Below, in pieces: positions 50,668 through 62,000 of a DNA stretch of 64,000 bases. The stretch is taken from contig JAAGOF010000071.1 in the NCBI GenBank assembly GCA_010645155.1, positions 927,106-991,105 on the forward strand, given 5' to 3'. Below the pieces are notes generated by a model, which saw only the letters and a list, made by a program, of their open reading frames with translations, was not told the origin of the DNA and searched no databases. Every line of letters begins with the position of its first letter. Position 1 is the first letter of the stretch. The position numbers were made by a program, and so were the translations under genes. The stretch is from Tigriopus japonicus. Taxonomy: Eukaryota > Arthropoda > Copepoda > Harpacticoida > Harpacticidae.

Positions 50668-51791
50668 GGCAAACGTTATTCTGCACCGATGAAAACCCAG
50701 CAGCTTCAGAACCAAGCTGCGATGCTGTCCAACAATAGCAGGGTGGCCAAAATAAAGGAAATCAACAGTTAAAGCAATCTCACGCAATGATAGTCCAAAA
50801 AGTAGAAAGCCAAGGTCTTATGTCTTTGCGTTACAAGCTAAAACTTAGTTGGGCTCGGCAGGTTCCATTTAGCTTTCAAGGTGCTCATATTGATATTTTG
50901 GCATTACTTCTCCTTTCTTTGCTGGTTTGACTATATTTTCGACGTTTTGAGAATTTTTTTTTCATCGATTTTTTAAATATTTTGGCTTTTTCAAGGAAAA
51001 ACTAAATACATTCTCGAATATTTGAGTCAGAAAAACTATTTCAAGCAAAATTGAAGAAAATAAATGAACAGCCAATGCACAATAAGGCTCACCAAAAATA
51101 CACCCAAAATACAAAAACCTCTACAAAATGGCATTTGTACTAAGATTATAAACATTCACAACCAAGACTACTGTCATCCACAAAAAAACTGCGCCATCTA
51201 TTGAGGCAAATTGAAAATTATATTTTTGAATCAATTACATTCAAATAGGCCTCCAAAAACGGCCAAATGCATCAGATTCACCAGAAACGAATTTGGAAAA
51301 TCGGTGCACACAGATAAAAATAGTCTAACCGAACAATTTTTCTTCCGCTTCAACGTAACAAATCTTACGCAATTTACATATTTTTAAGCGCAATACTTTC
51401 TTTTGTCGTTTTTACCTTCCGCACTTATTTTGAGCCACCAGTTTCATTTGACTAGAGCGCTATAATATTATAGCGCTCTACATTTGACCGGTATTTCGAA
51501 ACCCACGAGGCTTGGGATCTTGATGGGGGAGTTGAAATCTATGAACATGTGGGCAGGGATTTTAATGTCCAGCCATGTCTTGTTTACCACAAACCTGAAT
51601 GTGATTCGTTCCAGTTGAGAGTTAATATGTTTGATGTAAATGCGAGGGATACTTGAGATATTGAAACTTAAATAATTGGACTCCGTATTTGGCCACCCTG
51701 CTATTGTTGGACCTTAGAACTCTGTGTTGGACGGCATCGCAGCTTGGTTCTGAAGCTGCTGGGTTTTCATCGGTGCAGAATAACGTTTGCC
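50668..51791. mobile_element. Long-TIR (Mutator-like) non-autonomous element, 1124 bp
   Basis: The left end GGCAAACGTTATTCTGCACC (50668) recurs inverted at the right end (51791). The inverted arms continue for ~82 bases on the left and ~102 on the right, the right arm having a ~20-base extra segment. Both arms end inward at CAGGGTGGCCA (50739-50749) / TGGCCACCCTG (51690-51700). The identical 9-bp sequence GAAATCTAC flanks the element directly (50659-50667, 51792-51800). Long TIRs plus 9-bp duplications fit Mutator-like elements. The interior has no transposase frame. Confidence 0.75.
51445..51488. mobile_element. 28-bp perfect palindrome flanked by 8-bp direct repeats
   Basis: Positions 51453-51480 are a perfect palindrome with arms TAGAGCGCTATAAT. 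The identical 8-mer CATTTGAC sits directly on each side (51445-51452, 51481-51488). Ends of TAGAG type with 8-bp duplications resemble a hAT insertion reduced to little more than its two ends. It lies inside the long-TIR element. Confidence 0.65.
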
Positions 51792-52023
51792 GAAATCTAC
51801 TTGTTATTGTACGAAATGGAAAAGACGCTTTGAAGCATTCGTTTTAAGACACAGCTATGTGCTTTCAAAAACGCTCGAAAATATGTTCAAAAAGTGAATC
51901 GTGGGCTAGAAAAAATGAGGATTAATAGGATTTACCCTTATCATAGAAAATATCAAAATCTCAATCCCTTGCTGTTGAAAATATCTTTGATGGCACCTTA
52001 CGAAATACTGTGTTCGTTCACAG

Positions 52024-52897
52024 TAGTGATGGGGGGCAAACAAGAGATTGGGCAAGCTGTACTGGCACAGTGCTTGGGCTTGCAGAAGCTTGGCATAGCT
52101 TGGGTGTCTGTACAAGCACTTCTCCCAGCTAACAGGTTTGCCAAATTTGCTATGAACAAAGAATAAACTTGACATCCGAATTTCACTAAACCAGGCTGAT
52201 TCAGCTAAATAGGGACCATACCTTTGAAGGGATGTACTTTTAAGAAAATTACACACTTCAATTCTCTCACATGGGGAAATGCAAAGGATTTCGAGAATAC
52301 TTAAAAACAGATTTGGCATCTTACTTTTTCATGCCGGCAACTCTGAGTAAACGAGATTGTTCTGGAAGTGTGACTTCCAAATCTCGGTCTTGATTAGCCT
52401 CAAAAGCGTGTCATGTGTGTATTCATGTGTGGCCTAGAACCGAATCTAAATAACCCATCCATACTATGCAAATTGAAATATTTTTTGTATCACTTCCACT
52501 ATTTTTTGCTAAATTATTAAGGTCAAAAGATCATCGAAAATGCAACTTGACATTTTTTTCTTCTAAGTCACACTGCAAGTATCTTAACTCTTCAAAGAGC
52601 AACTGCCGGCAACTGCATCTTCCAATGTTCCTTGAGCTTGCCAAGTGTATTGGTGTATTGCCCAAGTAATGCTTGTCAACAACTTGTGCTTGGGTGTCTG
52701 TGATGACTAGGCCTCGGATAAATATTCAGTTTTGCTGTGGAGCAGAATCCCAGACGTTTCACAACGTAGTGTTTACTGTTAGCTGATTGTCAGCTGACCC
52801 TATTCCTTGGAACGTCTGAAATTTCTGCTCAACAGAAAAACTCAATATGTCTCCGAGCCTTAGTGATGACTCATTACTTGCCCAAGTCACATCACTA
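52024..52897. mobile_element. hAT-like non-autonomous element, TAGTGATG family, 874 bp
   Basis: The ends are TAGTGATG (52024) and CATCACTA (52897), flanked by identical GTTCACAG (52016-52023, 52898-52905). GCTTGGG-type motifs recur near both ends; a 14-mer GCTTGGGTGTCTGT is present at 52098 and 52688. The right end (TTGCCCAAGTCACATCACTA) is nearly identical to that of the element at 62562-62860, so they are one family. There is no transposase. Confidence 0.85.
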
Positions 52898-52905
52898 GTT
52901 CACAG

Positions 52906-54166
52906 AGCTTGCGTGTTGGGATCTTAGATCAATTATAATCACTAGATAGCGTGCAAGCTTTAGTCTGGCTGATTTGGCAAGTGGGGCGGAATGCGTTGAA
53001 TTTATGAGGATAATGTCGCCATCACAACTGTTGAGCGGACAGTTAGTGTGACCAAACATGTGAATCAAGACCAACTTTTTTTAACTCGTTCTTGAAGCCA
53101 CAAGTTAACTTTTGTCCATATATGCATTAGATTAGCCCTACATAACGCAAAAGCTTAAATTTATGTTCTTCCTACCAATGACTTATTCAATGTATTGGCA
53201 AAAAATTTCCAAGTTGAAGTATTCAAATCCAAAGTATGGTCACCTAGTACCGTCTTCAGTTCTTCCGAGAAAGTGACCACTAGCAATAGCAAAAAAATGA
53301 GCCAAAACCATTACTCAATTCCACCTTTGATTCATCAATTTCATAGTTGTCATTTGCCTGGTCACTCATTTCAAATGTTCCCGCACTTTTGTCCGCTTAA
53401 CAGTTGGCGACCGGAGACACATTTTAAGGCTTACACTCCGTCTAGTATTAATAGAAGTCAATGGTTGGGATCAATGACAGTGAGGTTGCTATTTGTCCTA
53501 CAACTGTATATAGTTTGTCCAGTTTGTCCTTCCAAATCATTCTGAAGGGAACAATCAGTTTCACCAATTCTTTTTTAAATTTACCTACTTTTGTAGTCTT
53601 GGACAAAAATATCAGGTTTTTGTAATTACCTTATAAATACATTTTACAAGTATCTGTAGCCTCGAAGATAAATTAAACATTTTTATGTAGCAACTATCAA
53701 ATATGAAGTTGGCCCGTTTCCCAACTTTGATTTTGACTGATGAACAAATCTCGCTTCAGAAAATTTTCAGCAAAACAAGCATTTATCCACTTTTTTATTA
53801 ATTTTTTATTAATTTTGATATTATTGGACAAAAATCGAAGAAAGTAATTACTTTGTAAAATGTTATTTACATCTATATGGTGTCTGAGACTCAGTTTAGA
53901 GCCTCCAAATCTTGCGCCTTTTGGGGTCTGATTTGCGGAAAAAATATCTTATGTTGTGAATTGCTCTTTTTTTCATCATGTTCTCTGCGCTTTTTAACAT
54001 TGGCTTTTCAAGTAAATTATGCCTTTCCAAAAAGCATTGGCGCTTTTTCATTCGATCGATATGGAAGCTATAAGTCACCCTGACTCCAAAACTTTGTACC
54101 CGTTAATTTCCCAACAAAACCTACCATCTCATGTGAAATTCTCTCAACCAATTATCCAATTACACC
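52906..54166. other. Intergenic with a relic of the CAGGGCCACCA hAT family
   Basis: On the minus strand the segment ending at ~53886 (GATGTAAATAACATTTTAC...AGTAATTAC) closely resembles the left subterminal part of the element at 16643. A second, more diverged copy lies at ~53600-53660. No gene was seen. Confidence 0.45.
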
Positions 54167-54898
54167 ATGAGTGATCCCACCCGTTCGCCAAAGATTAACA
54201 CCTCACCGGCATCTGCCTCCCCTGAAACCAGCAGCTATGACACCCATCTCTTGGACAAGCATATTCACACAATTTTGTCCCAGGAAATTGGCCAACTTAC
54301 TCCCATCCGTCAAGCTCATGAAACTGCCCGAAATTGCCGTCAAAAACGGGCCGAACTTCTTCGACAACTGGAAGAGACCGATTTGACAGAGAAACGGGCC
54401 AAAGATTGCGTGGAAGCTGTCATCAAACAATCGAGACCGTGGATAACGCGATTCAACGAATCCATCACTCCTTCCGATTTCCTTTCTACTCAAGACCAAC
54501 TGGGTTTGCCCGATTTTATGTGGGAAGAGCTCTTCGCTCTCCCCGAAGCTCAGCTAAGCAACACCATCGAGGCTGTTCTGAACATCCTGGAGATTCAAGT
54601 CCGTCGGATCCCATGCGATGGACAAGGTCGTACCCAAGTGTTACACTTGTTAATGGTGGTGGTCAGATTTCGAGAGGGTCTGGCCCAAGCTATGGTAAGC
54701 CATGGATGGCGCCAAGAGGATCGTTGCGAGACGCTTTTGACTGAGATGTTGGTGTGGCTGGGCAAATGCAATAATTGGAGCGATATCACGCGGGCTGAAG
54801 CCAAAGTGTTTAATCTTGTCCTAGATGAAGTACTCGAGCTACCGGCGGTTGTGGTGAAGTTGGTCAAAAGCCTGCTCCAGGAGAAGATTCGGGCTTAA
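54167..54898 (+). CDS. Uncharacterised 243-aa helical protein
   Basis: A single-exon frame starts in ACACCATGAG. I do not recognise the family. Residues 1-25 are polar and S/T/P-rich. Residues ~45-95 are a charged, probably coiled-coil region rich in R, Q, E and K. The rest is predicted helical, with W, L and V in amphipathic spacing, ending in VVKLVKSLLQEKIRA. There is no signal peptide, membrane segment or zinc motif. Codon use is balanced and the frame is clean over 732 bases, between genes that are clearly real, so I take it as coding. It is convergent with PGAP3, whose stop lies 70 bases beyond its own. It could be a scaffold subunit of a complex; no function is claimed. Confidence 0.75.
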   Translation: MSDPTRSPKINTSPASASPETSSYDTHLLDKHIHTILSQEIGQLTPIRQAHETARNCRQKRAELLRQLEETDLTEKRAKDCVEAVIKQSRPWITRFNESITPSDFLSTQDQLGLPDFMWEELFALPEAQLSNTIEAVLNILEIQVRRIPCDGQGRTQVLHLLMVVVRFREGLAQAMVSHGWRQEDRCETLLTEMLVWLGKCNNWSDITRAEAKVFNLVLDEVLELPAVVVKLVKSLLQEKIRA

Positions 54899-54968
54899 TC
54901 AAAAGTGAAGTAAGAGATGAATTGATCAAAACCGAGGATGAATTATTAAGTTTTTATTGCCAGTTCTG

Positions 54969-55955
54969 TCAAACGAGTTTCTGTTTATCGGACGACTGAA
55001 GTTCTTTCTGAAGGTCAAGGCAGTCGGCCGTAATGAATTTGTACCAAAACCAATGAATGGGGACGGTTGAAAAGTGCCATAAGGAATGAGAATCAAATGA
55101 CCAGAGCAGTGGAGAAAAATCCAATAACTCCAATAAGATCGTACCGTTAAGTAGTAGGACAGCGATGAGAGCATTTTTGACGTGAGGTTTGGTTTTCCAA
55201 TGATAAATGGTCCAAGCAATCCAACATAAGGAGTTCACGGCCCCCACTGAAACGTTTAGGGTCATATTGTAACCGTAATCAAATTTAATAAAGGCCATTC
55301 TGTAAATGTGATTGAAGAACATGGCTAGACAGGCCACGCAAGCGGCATTGGATATCCAGTTCCAATTTGTTCCACAGATCCGAAGAATGAAGGCCATCAG
55401 AGAATAAGTGACTATCGAGAAGGCGCAAAAGTAATCCATTTTCTCAGTCCAATCAAAGTCTCGAGTATGGAACACGGTGGACCAAAACCAAGTGTTCATA
55501 GATATCAAACCATACAAGCTCCACACGCGATACATCCGTGTCGATGGTTGAATTGTTCCACGGAATTTCCTCAACATTATCGCGTGGGGCAAGAAATTGA
55601 GAATCGAAAAAAAGGCCGCAGCAGGTTCTTGGACACCAAATATTCGTTTGAAAGGCCATTTCCCATGAAATTGGGGCGTTTTTTCCCCTAGTTTGTGAAA
55701 TGCTTCCACCGTCTGCCACATACACGTATATCGGCACTCATCCTGACAAGACCATTGCAGCACATTTTCGAAAAAGGGTTGATTTGAATGAAACACTTCG
55801 ATATGAACGGACGTGGAACAATTCATGGAAAAGCATGAACTTAGACAACGCTTTTGGAATCCGGATCCATCGCCTTTGGAGGCTATCACCAAATTATATG
55901 AGGAACAGACGACGAGAACAGTTATTACTAAAATACACTTGGTCTTTGGATCCAT
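54969..55955 (-). CDS. PGAP3: Post-GPI-attachment-to-proteins factor 3 (Per1-like), GPI lipid remodelling
   Basis: A single-exon, 328-residue protein, as long as the family usually is (~320). Residues 1-26 are a signal peptide. A cysteine-rich lumenal part follows (CLSSCFSMNCS and WSCQDECRYTCMW, near 37-80), then about seven membrane segments. The CREST-superfamily catalytic motif is visible as FWSTVFHTRDFDWTEKMDY (H163, D166, D174), with a late conserved histidine in SLWHFSTVPIHWFWY. The family removes the unsaturated sn-2 acyl chain from GPI anchors in the Golgi. An AATAAA (54953-54958, minus) lies just past the stop. The ATG is preceded by a strong splice acceptor 20 bases upstream and by LSM3 only 107 bases away. 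Confidence 0.93.
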   Translation of the reverse strand: MDPKTKCILVITVLVVCSSYNLVIASKGDGSGFQKRCLSSCFSMNCSTSVHIEVFHSNQPFFENVLQWSCQDECRYTCMWQTVEAFHKLGEKTPQFHGKWPFKRIFGVQEPAAAFFSILNFLPHAIMLRKFRGTIQPSTRMYRVWSLYGLISMNTWFWSTVFHTRDFDWTEKMDYFCAFSIVTYSLMAFILRICGTNWNWISNAACVACLAMFFNHIYRMAFIKFDYGYNMTLNVSVGAVNSLCWIAWTIYHWKTKPHVKNALIAVLLLNGTILLELLDFSPLLWSFDSHSLWHFSTVPIHWFWYKFITADCLDLQKELQSSDKQKLV

Positions 55956-55990
55956 GTTGGCACTTTATTTCTCCACTGCAGACAGCAAGA
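55956..55990 (-). promoter_or_regulatory. 3' splice acceptor before the PGAP3 ATG, overlapping the LSM3 polyadenylation signal
   Basis: On the minus strand TCTTGCTGTCTGCAG ends at 55976, an excellent acceptor, and leaves a 20-base leader before the PGAP3 ATG. An AATAAA (55964-55969) lies within that leader and is the only close polyadenylation signal for LSM3. This is the layout expected of an operon junction using trans-splicing, or of a 5' UTR intron. Confidence 0.6.
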
Positions 55991-56062
55991 TTAGTGTATT
56001 ACTAGGTCCATTTAGGGCTTCTCGATCGATGGTAGGTAGGATGGTTGTAATAAGTGCCAACT

Positions 56063-59000
56063 TTAGTTGCCACCTCGCATGGGAGGTGACACCAAAATGA
56101 CTCCGTCTCCTCGAACAAAGAGCATCGGAATGTTCCTCTTGGTTGAGCGATAGACTTCCTCATATGTCTCTTCATCGATTTCTACCGTGGTTACAGTTTC
56201 CTCCACATCTCCCAGAATCATGTTCAAATGCTGATCGTAAGCCTGCAAGGAGAAGAAAAATTAAAACATGGACAGCTTCACAAACAGAATGTAAACACTT
56301 CGTTATCTCGCCTTGCGCCTACAAGCGCCTTCCTTGACTTTGGGTATCGAAATCGATACTAAAATGAACGTACAAGTGGAATCAACCCAACTCGAAATTT
56401 CTAATCTTTGGCTGAAGCAAATAAAACTATTTTTTTTGTTTTATCGGTCGTTTTTTGTTTTAGGCACAAAACTTCTTCCTTCCGTATTGCTGGTAATATA
56501 ATTTGAAAGCTTAAATCTAAGTCTTTTAGGCCCCGTCAAACTTAATGCATTTGAATTGACAAACGTAGTGTATCGATCAAATGAGGCCTGACACGATTAA
56601 GATAAATGAAAATGTAAAAAGTAACAAAATCATAAAATTCAATGGTTGCAGATTGACCGAAGGATTTAGTATGTAAACTTCTGATCATTTTCTATAATCC
56701 TTATCCTAAATGTTAAAACTCATCGATACAAAATGTCAGGTGGGTGGAATTTTCTTCTACACGTCCGACAATTTTTTTTTAGGTTTAACATTTTTTTAAG
56801 TAATCGTGTTTGTTAAATCCGTCTTGAATTTGGGATTAGAAATCACGCCCTCTGAAGAGTTCTTATTTCCAACCTTACAAACAATACAATAGACTTCCAG
56901 GAGCTTCCAGGCCTTCTATTAACCTAACGGCAACAATACAAGTAATAGTCTTTTTGTAAGAATGTTTGTGAAGGGAAATAATTTCTACGACTTTTTCAAA
57001 ATATGTTATCCTCGATCGGAAAAGTCGAAACACTCATCAGTACTGATGGAGCTCAAGTTGGTTTTCAATCTCCTCAAAAAAATTTGCGCGCCCTACTTCG
57101 TTGCCAATGCCAATTTACGCAAAGTGATACATTTGTCACAAATATGGGAAAGCGATTTGTCAAAAAAAATATCCAAAAAGAACCCCTGTTTTTGGAGACC
57201 TCGGACCAAGGATGCCATCAAGATTACGCAAAGATTTTTTCACAATATGACTGGAAAAGACCAATGACATTGATGGCAATCCTAAAAGAGTGAACAGATT
57301 GAATCCCATCAGTATTCATCAGGCTTCAATCAAATTCTTATTGGGTTTGCAAAGTCAGGACAAAACTAGGTTCTTTATGACATCGGAATTAAAAAATGGC
57401 TTTGGGCTAAGGGGGCGTTTTCGACAAAGTTTAATTCTGCTAAGCCGTACAAATGGGGTTTTGAGGAAACGTGGAACAAACACTACTACGTTAGTATCAA
57501 ATAGTTATCTTGAGAAGACAGTTTTTCAGGAAGCCAATTACAATCCGATGTATTGAGGTGATTTTGGCCCTTTCTTTTCATTACTTTTTTGGACATTGCT
57601 CACAATAATCTCTAAGTATTGAAGTTTCCTGATTGGAAAACTGCAGAGAAAATAGGATGTGCCAAATCATCCCCCTCCCAAAAAGGGATCACCTGGTTCC
57701 ACTATTGAGTTGTTTTTCTTCAATGTGACAGCATTTTCAAATCGTTACATGGGGTTAAATTTAAGTTACCTTTTGTTTGCAATAGTCATTTTCTGCACTG
57801 TTAGACACGGCATAATCTCTGAAGTCATGAAAAAAGGCAGAAAAATGTTAAAACACCTCCGAAGAGCAACAAAAAAAGTTTTTCATGCAAAAGCCTTTCA
57901 GCTAGAGATATTTTTTGACAACTTAAAGGGTAAAAAATCCAATTGAAAACTATGTAGGACTTGGTTCAAAACAATAATTTATAAGAGCTAATTTCATTTC
58001 CGATTGGTCGGTTAGAGCACACAAGTGTAATCCGATTGCATAAAAATGTACTGAAATAATAGAGGGAAAAGACCCCCAAAACAACATCTGACCAAATTTG
58101 ACGAAATTAGTAAGTTTGATGCTCACCTCGTGGAAGTCGTGAGAACGATTTCCTCTTTCTTCGCATGACGATGGCGACAGAAATCTCAAGCGTATCCATA
58201 TCTTTGTCCGATCAAGTTTCTGTTATTTGAAACAAGACCACAACCAAGCTATCACTTGTTTCTCTATTCAAAAAGTCCATCTCTGATCTTCCACCCTTAC
58301 GTGATTACGTCCAATCTTGCAATTATTGAATTTAACTACCAACCATGAATCAAACCAAAGACGTTTTCAAGAAAACGACGTGAACAGTTAGAACAGAAAT
58401 TGAAATTCTCATTTGAATCGAACGATGTCTCCCGATTTGCTGCGACCCAGGATTTAGGATTCAATAACTCGGTGTAATAATCCAAAGATTGGTTGAAAAA
58501 ATTAAGTGCCATCAAAGCTGGCAAAACGACGAGATTCGTCATCTCTGTTAAAAAGAACTTTCATTTTTGCCTTTTTTAGTGCGTTTTGGGAAAGCTTAAC
58601 ACTTGACCAAAAAGTTCGATTGAGCTTACAAAACTGGCAACGTTCAAATAAAAATAATCCACTCTCATCCCTACAAACAATCTCCGTCCAAGTGTGAAGT
58701 CATCTTTGACCTGACCCAGAAAGCTGAGCTGATATCCGTTTGTTTTGAAAGCTAATCTAAATTTCGAGGGAAAAACCTCCGCAACTGTTAGTGCAAAGGG
58801 GAAAGCCTAGACCAAATATCCCAAACATGAACTACTGTAGGCACTTAAAAACTACATGCTAGAAGAGACTTAAAAAAAAAAGAGAGGAATATGATCTCAC
58901 TTACATTCAACCTTCCCTTCAGCTCTCGCTCATTTCTCATTTTGACGTAGATTCTTTCGTCCAAACTTAGCCTGATGAGGTCCAAGGGCTCTTCCACTGC

Positions 59001-62000
59001 GCTCACGGCAGCGCCGGAGTTCTGAAATCGAAGCACCCAAAATTCGTAGGCAAGCAGCAGCAATCCATCTTACCCAAAGAAAGAGTCTGGCAAAGATTGA
59101 TGACAGCTTTGATGCTCTCGCGTTCGTTCAAGAAAGAGTCCAACGAATCCAGTCCGTCATGAATTTGATAACTTTTATTGACTCATCCAACAAAATCAAC
59201 GCGATAGCAAAATTCGCTTGACACTTCTCTATTTTTGTTTCAAATCAAGCTTTCGGATCTCTTGGATCATCTATCAGTTTATGACGATGACTTGAGCATC
59301 TACAGAGGGGGCATTCAAATGGAGGCGTGCCTCAAACACGGACACGATGGCAATTCATGTTACCAGAAAAAGAAAGAGACCTACTTATTTTTCAGTCAGG
59401 TACGAACATATCTCATGGCACCACAAACTCGAAATGAAATGGTTTATGAAGCTACCTGACACCCGGATTGGATTTTGTTCTCTTCGCAAGATACTTGATG
59501 GCGATACTGGGTCTGCTGATGTTGATGGGTAGAGGAGGAAGTCCATCCAAATTCATCCTTGCGGGATCAACCTTTGGAGCCAGATGTCATCTTATGCTTC
59601 TTGTTTTCAATCTCGTAGATGAGCAGTCGCCAAAGTTTGACGACAAACACATCGGCTTCCTCATCCAAGACCATTTGAACATCTTCGATAACGGCCTTAG
59701 GAGTAGATCCAGCCAGAACTTTGGAACAAATAAAGTCGGTGAGGGCGGGCTCGGGTTCACCAATGTACTCGGCAATCTTTTTGCTAACCCAAGGACGAAT
59801 TCGCCGCTCCATGAGATGTTGATCCACCAGGTCCCAATTGATACTATATTCAAACAAGGACTCTTTGTCCGTCGGGATCTTTTCGATAAGAGTTTTGATG
59901 TGCTTTCGCTTGTCCTCGCTACCTGATTTGTGAACGCTGGACGACGATGATGACTCGTCTTTGCGATTGCCGGACAAGGATGGAAGCTTCTTCTTTTTGG
60001 ATGGAGACACATTGTCGTCGTCATCAGCTTGGGAGAACACTTGACTAACCTCGAGCTTCTTACGACCACTGACCTGCAACGGTTGTTTAATAGTGGGAGG
60101 AACAATGGTGGGAGGGTTCGAGTCTGAGGAGGGCTCTCTCACGTTATTCCGAGGTGAATCGACAGGAGCAGGCACAGCTTGGATAGGAGCGTGAGAGGGT
60201 GGCGTGGATTGGGTGGTGGGTGACACGGGTGGGCGGATCACAGATATCATGGGATGATGGTGATGATGATGTTCGTTACTAATATTGTCTGAGACATGAT
60301 GGCGGTCATTGAGATGGGATGGAGGCTCATGGTGGTATTCGGGTAAGGGTTCACTATCAAAGTTGTCAGGGCTGGCTTCTAGGGAATTGCCGTTCGGTTC
60401 GATCACGGCAATATCGTCGTCATCGTCATCATATCCGGTGGATGCTTGGGGAATAATCACGTCGGGTGTGGTGGCGGCTTGAATGGCCGACGCAATCATC
60501 ATCCGCCGTTGAAGTTCGGCATTGGGATCTTGAAAGCCTTCCTTCATGATTTGCGCTTTGAGCTCCTCGATCTCTTCCTTCTCACGGAGACGATCTTCCG
60601 TGTCCTTCTGAGCTTCGCGTTCACGCTCCAACAGTCTCTTTTCAAGCTCGCGGTTTTTGTAAAATTTCTCATCATCGCGGGTGTCTTCATAATCCTCGAG
60701 GAATTGGCGCAGTTTACGCGCCTCTTTCTCGAGATCAGCTCGCCGTTTCAGTTCTTTCTCGCGATAACGGGCGTGGTCTTTGGCCATTTTCGCTTCTCGA
60801 AGCTCCCATTTCCGAAGACGCTCCTGATAACTGGCCTCCTTCTCGCGAGCCTTCTTTTCAGCCTTGATGGCTTCTTTCTCTTCCTCCTCCATCTCACGTT
60901 CCTTTAGAGACTTATTCTCACGATCACGTCCGCCTCGATCTCTTGAACGGGATCGAGAACGACTTCGGGATCGGGATCGGCGGTAGCTATGTGATCGCGA
61001 TGACCGCATTCGGGCATCGGCTTGATCCCGACCCCCTCGCATCCCACGATCACCACCTCGACTTCCACCGCGGTCACCTCCCCGATTGAGACCACGATCG
61101 CCACCGCGACTTCCCCCTCGATCCGAGCGATCCATGCGATCTCGACGTTCCATTCGCGATGGAGGCGGGGTTCGAGTCCGACTTCGGGATCGAGAGTATG
61201 TGCGACGACGACTGTGGATCGAGCGTTCACGGCTATCACGGATGGTGATGATGCTCCGTTCGCGTTTGCGCGTATCGCGTCGATCGGGCTCGTCCGGCGG
61301 TGGACCCTCGACTTCTTCGCGTTTCTTTTTCTCTTCCTCCTTCTCTTTCTCGCGAATCTTCATAGTTTCGCGGAACTTGTCGATCTCACGATGAATAATG
61401 TCTCGCTTGCCATCTTCCATTTCCACATCGTCCAAGGACTCTTTGGGTCCGGTTTGGTAGTCCTCATTGTTCTTCTTTTTATCGGCTTTCTTGACTTCGG
61501 GCGGGACGTAGTTTTGCATCTCTTGGCTATGATCCTGGAGGATGGCGCCAATGCGTTCCATGGCCATTTGATCTTCGTGTCGCATGGCCGGATCGACGCA
61601 CTCTTCATCCTTGATTTCGGCCCCATCTTCGACGGGAGGCGGTGACTTTCCGCCCATCATCTTTTTCTGTCTTTGTCGCTTGTACTCGTGTAACACGTCC
61701 TTCGTCTTGGAGTCCACCTTGACCACGAGTCGTTTATCGCCAATCATCATATCATGGAGGATGCGAATAGCGCGGGCAGCCGCATCCGGATTGGCGTATT
61801 CGCAGAATCCAAATCCCTGCAATTTGCCCGTGGCTCCTTGAACCCGTTTCCAATGAATGATGGCCCCGCAAGTCGTCAACAAATGGCGAATCATGGCATC
61901 TTGGGCCCTTTCCGTGATATTACCCACAAAGACGGTCACGGGTGGGCCCGTGGGCACTTCCATGGCCGGCATAGCGGGGCGGGCCATGATGTGGGGCGGG

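Noticed and set aside
50739..51700. A hAT element bounded by CAGGGTGGCCA
   Set aside because: No 8-bp direct repeats at these borders; the flanks are inverted, and the true duplications (9 bp) lie ~70-90 bases further out.
59070..59160. LSM3 first exon directly upstream of exon 2 (donor GGTAAGA at ~59075)
   Set aside because: Its only ATG reaches a stop after 10 codons, and the phase needed to enter exon 2 contains no ATG; it could at most be untranslated.
60446..61645. Plus-strand frames of 153-207 codons over RBM25
   Set aside because: Antisense shadows of the R/E/D-rich coding sequence; hydrophobic only because they complement charged codons.
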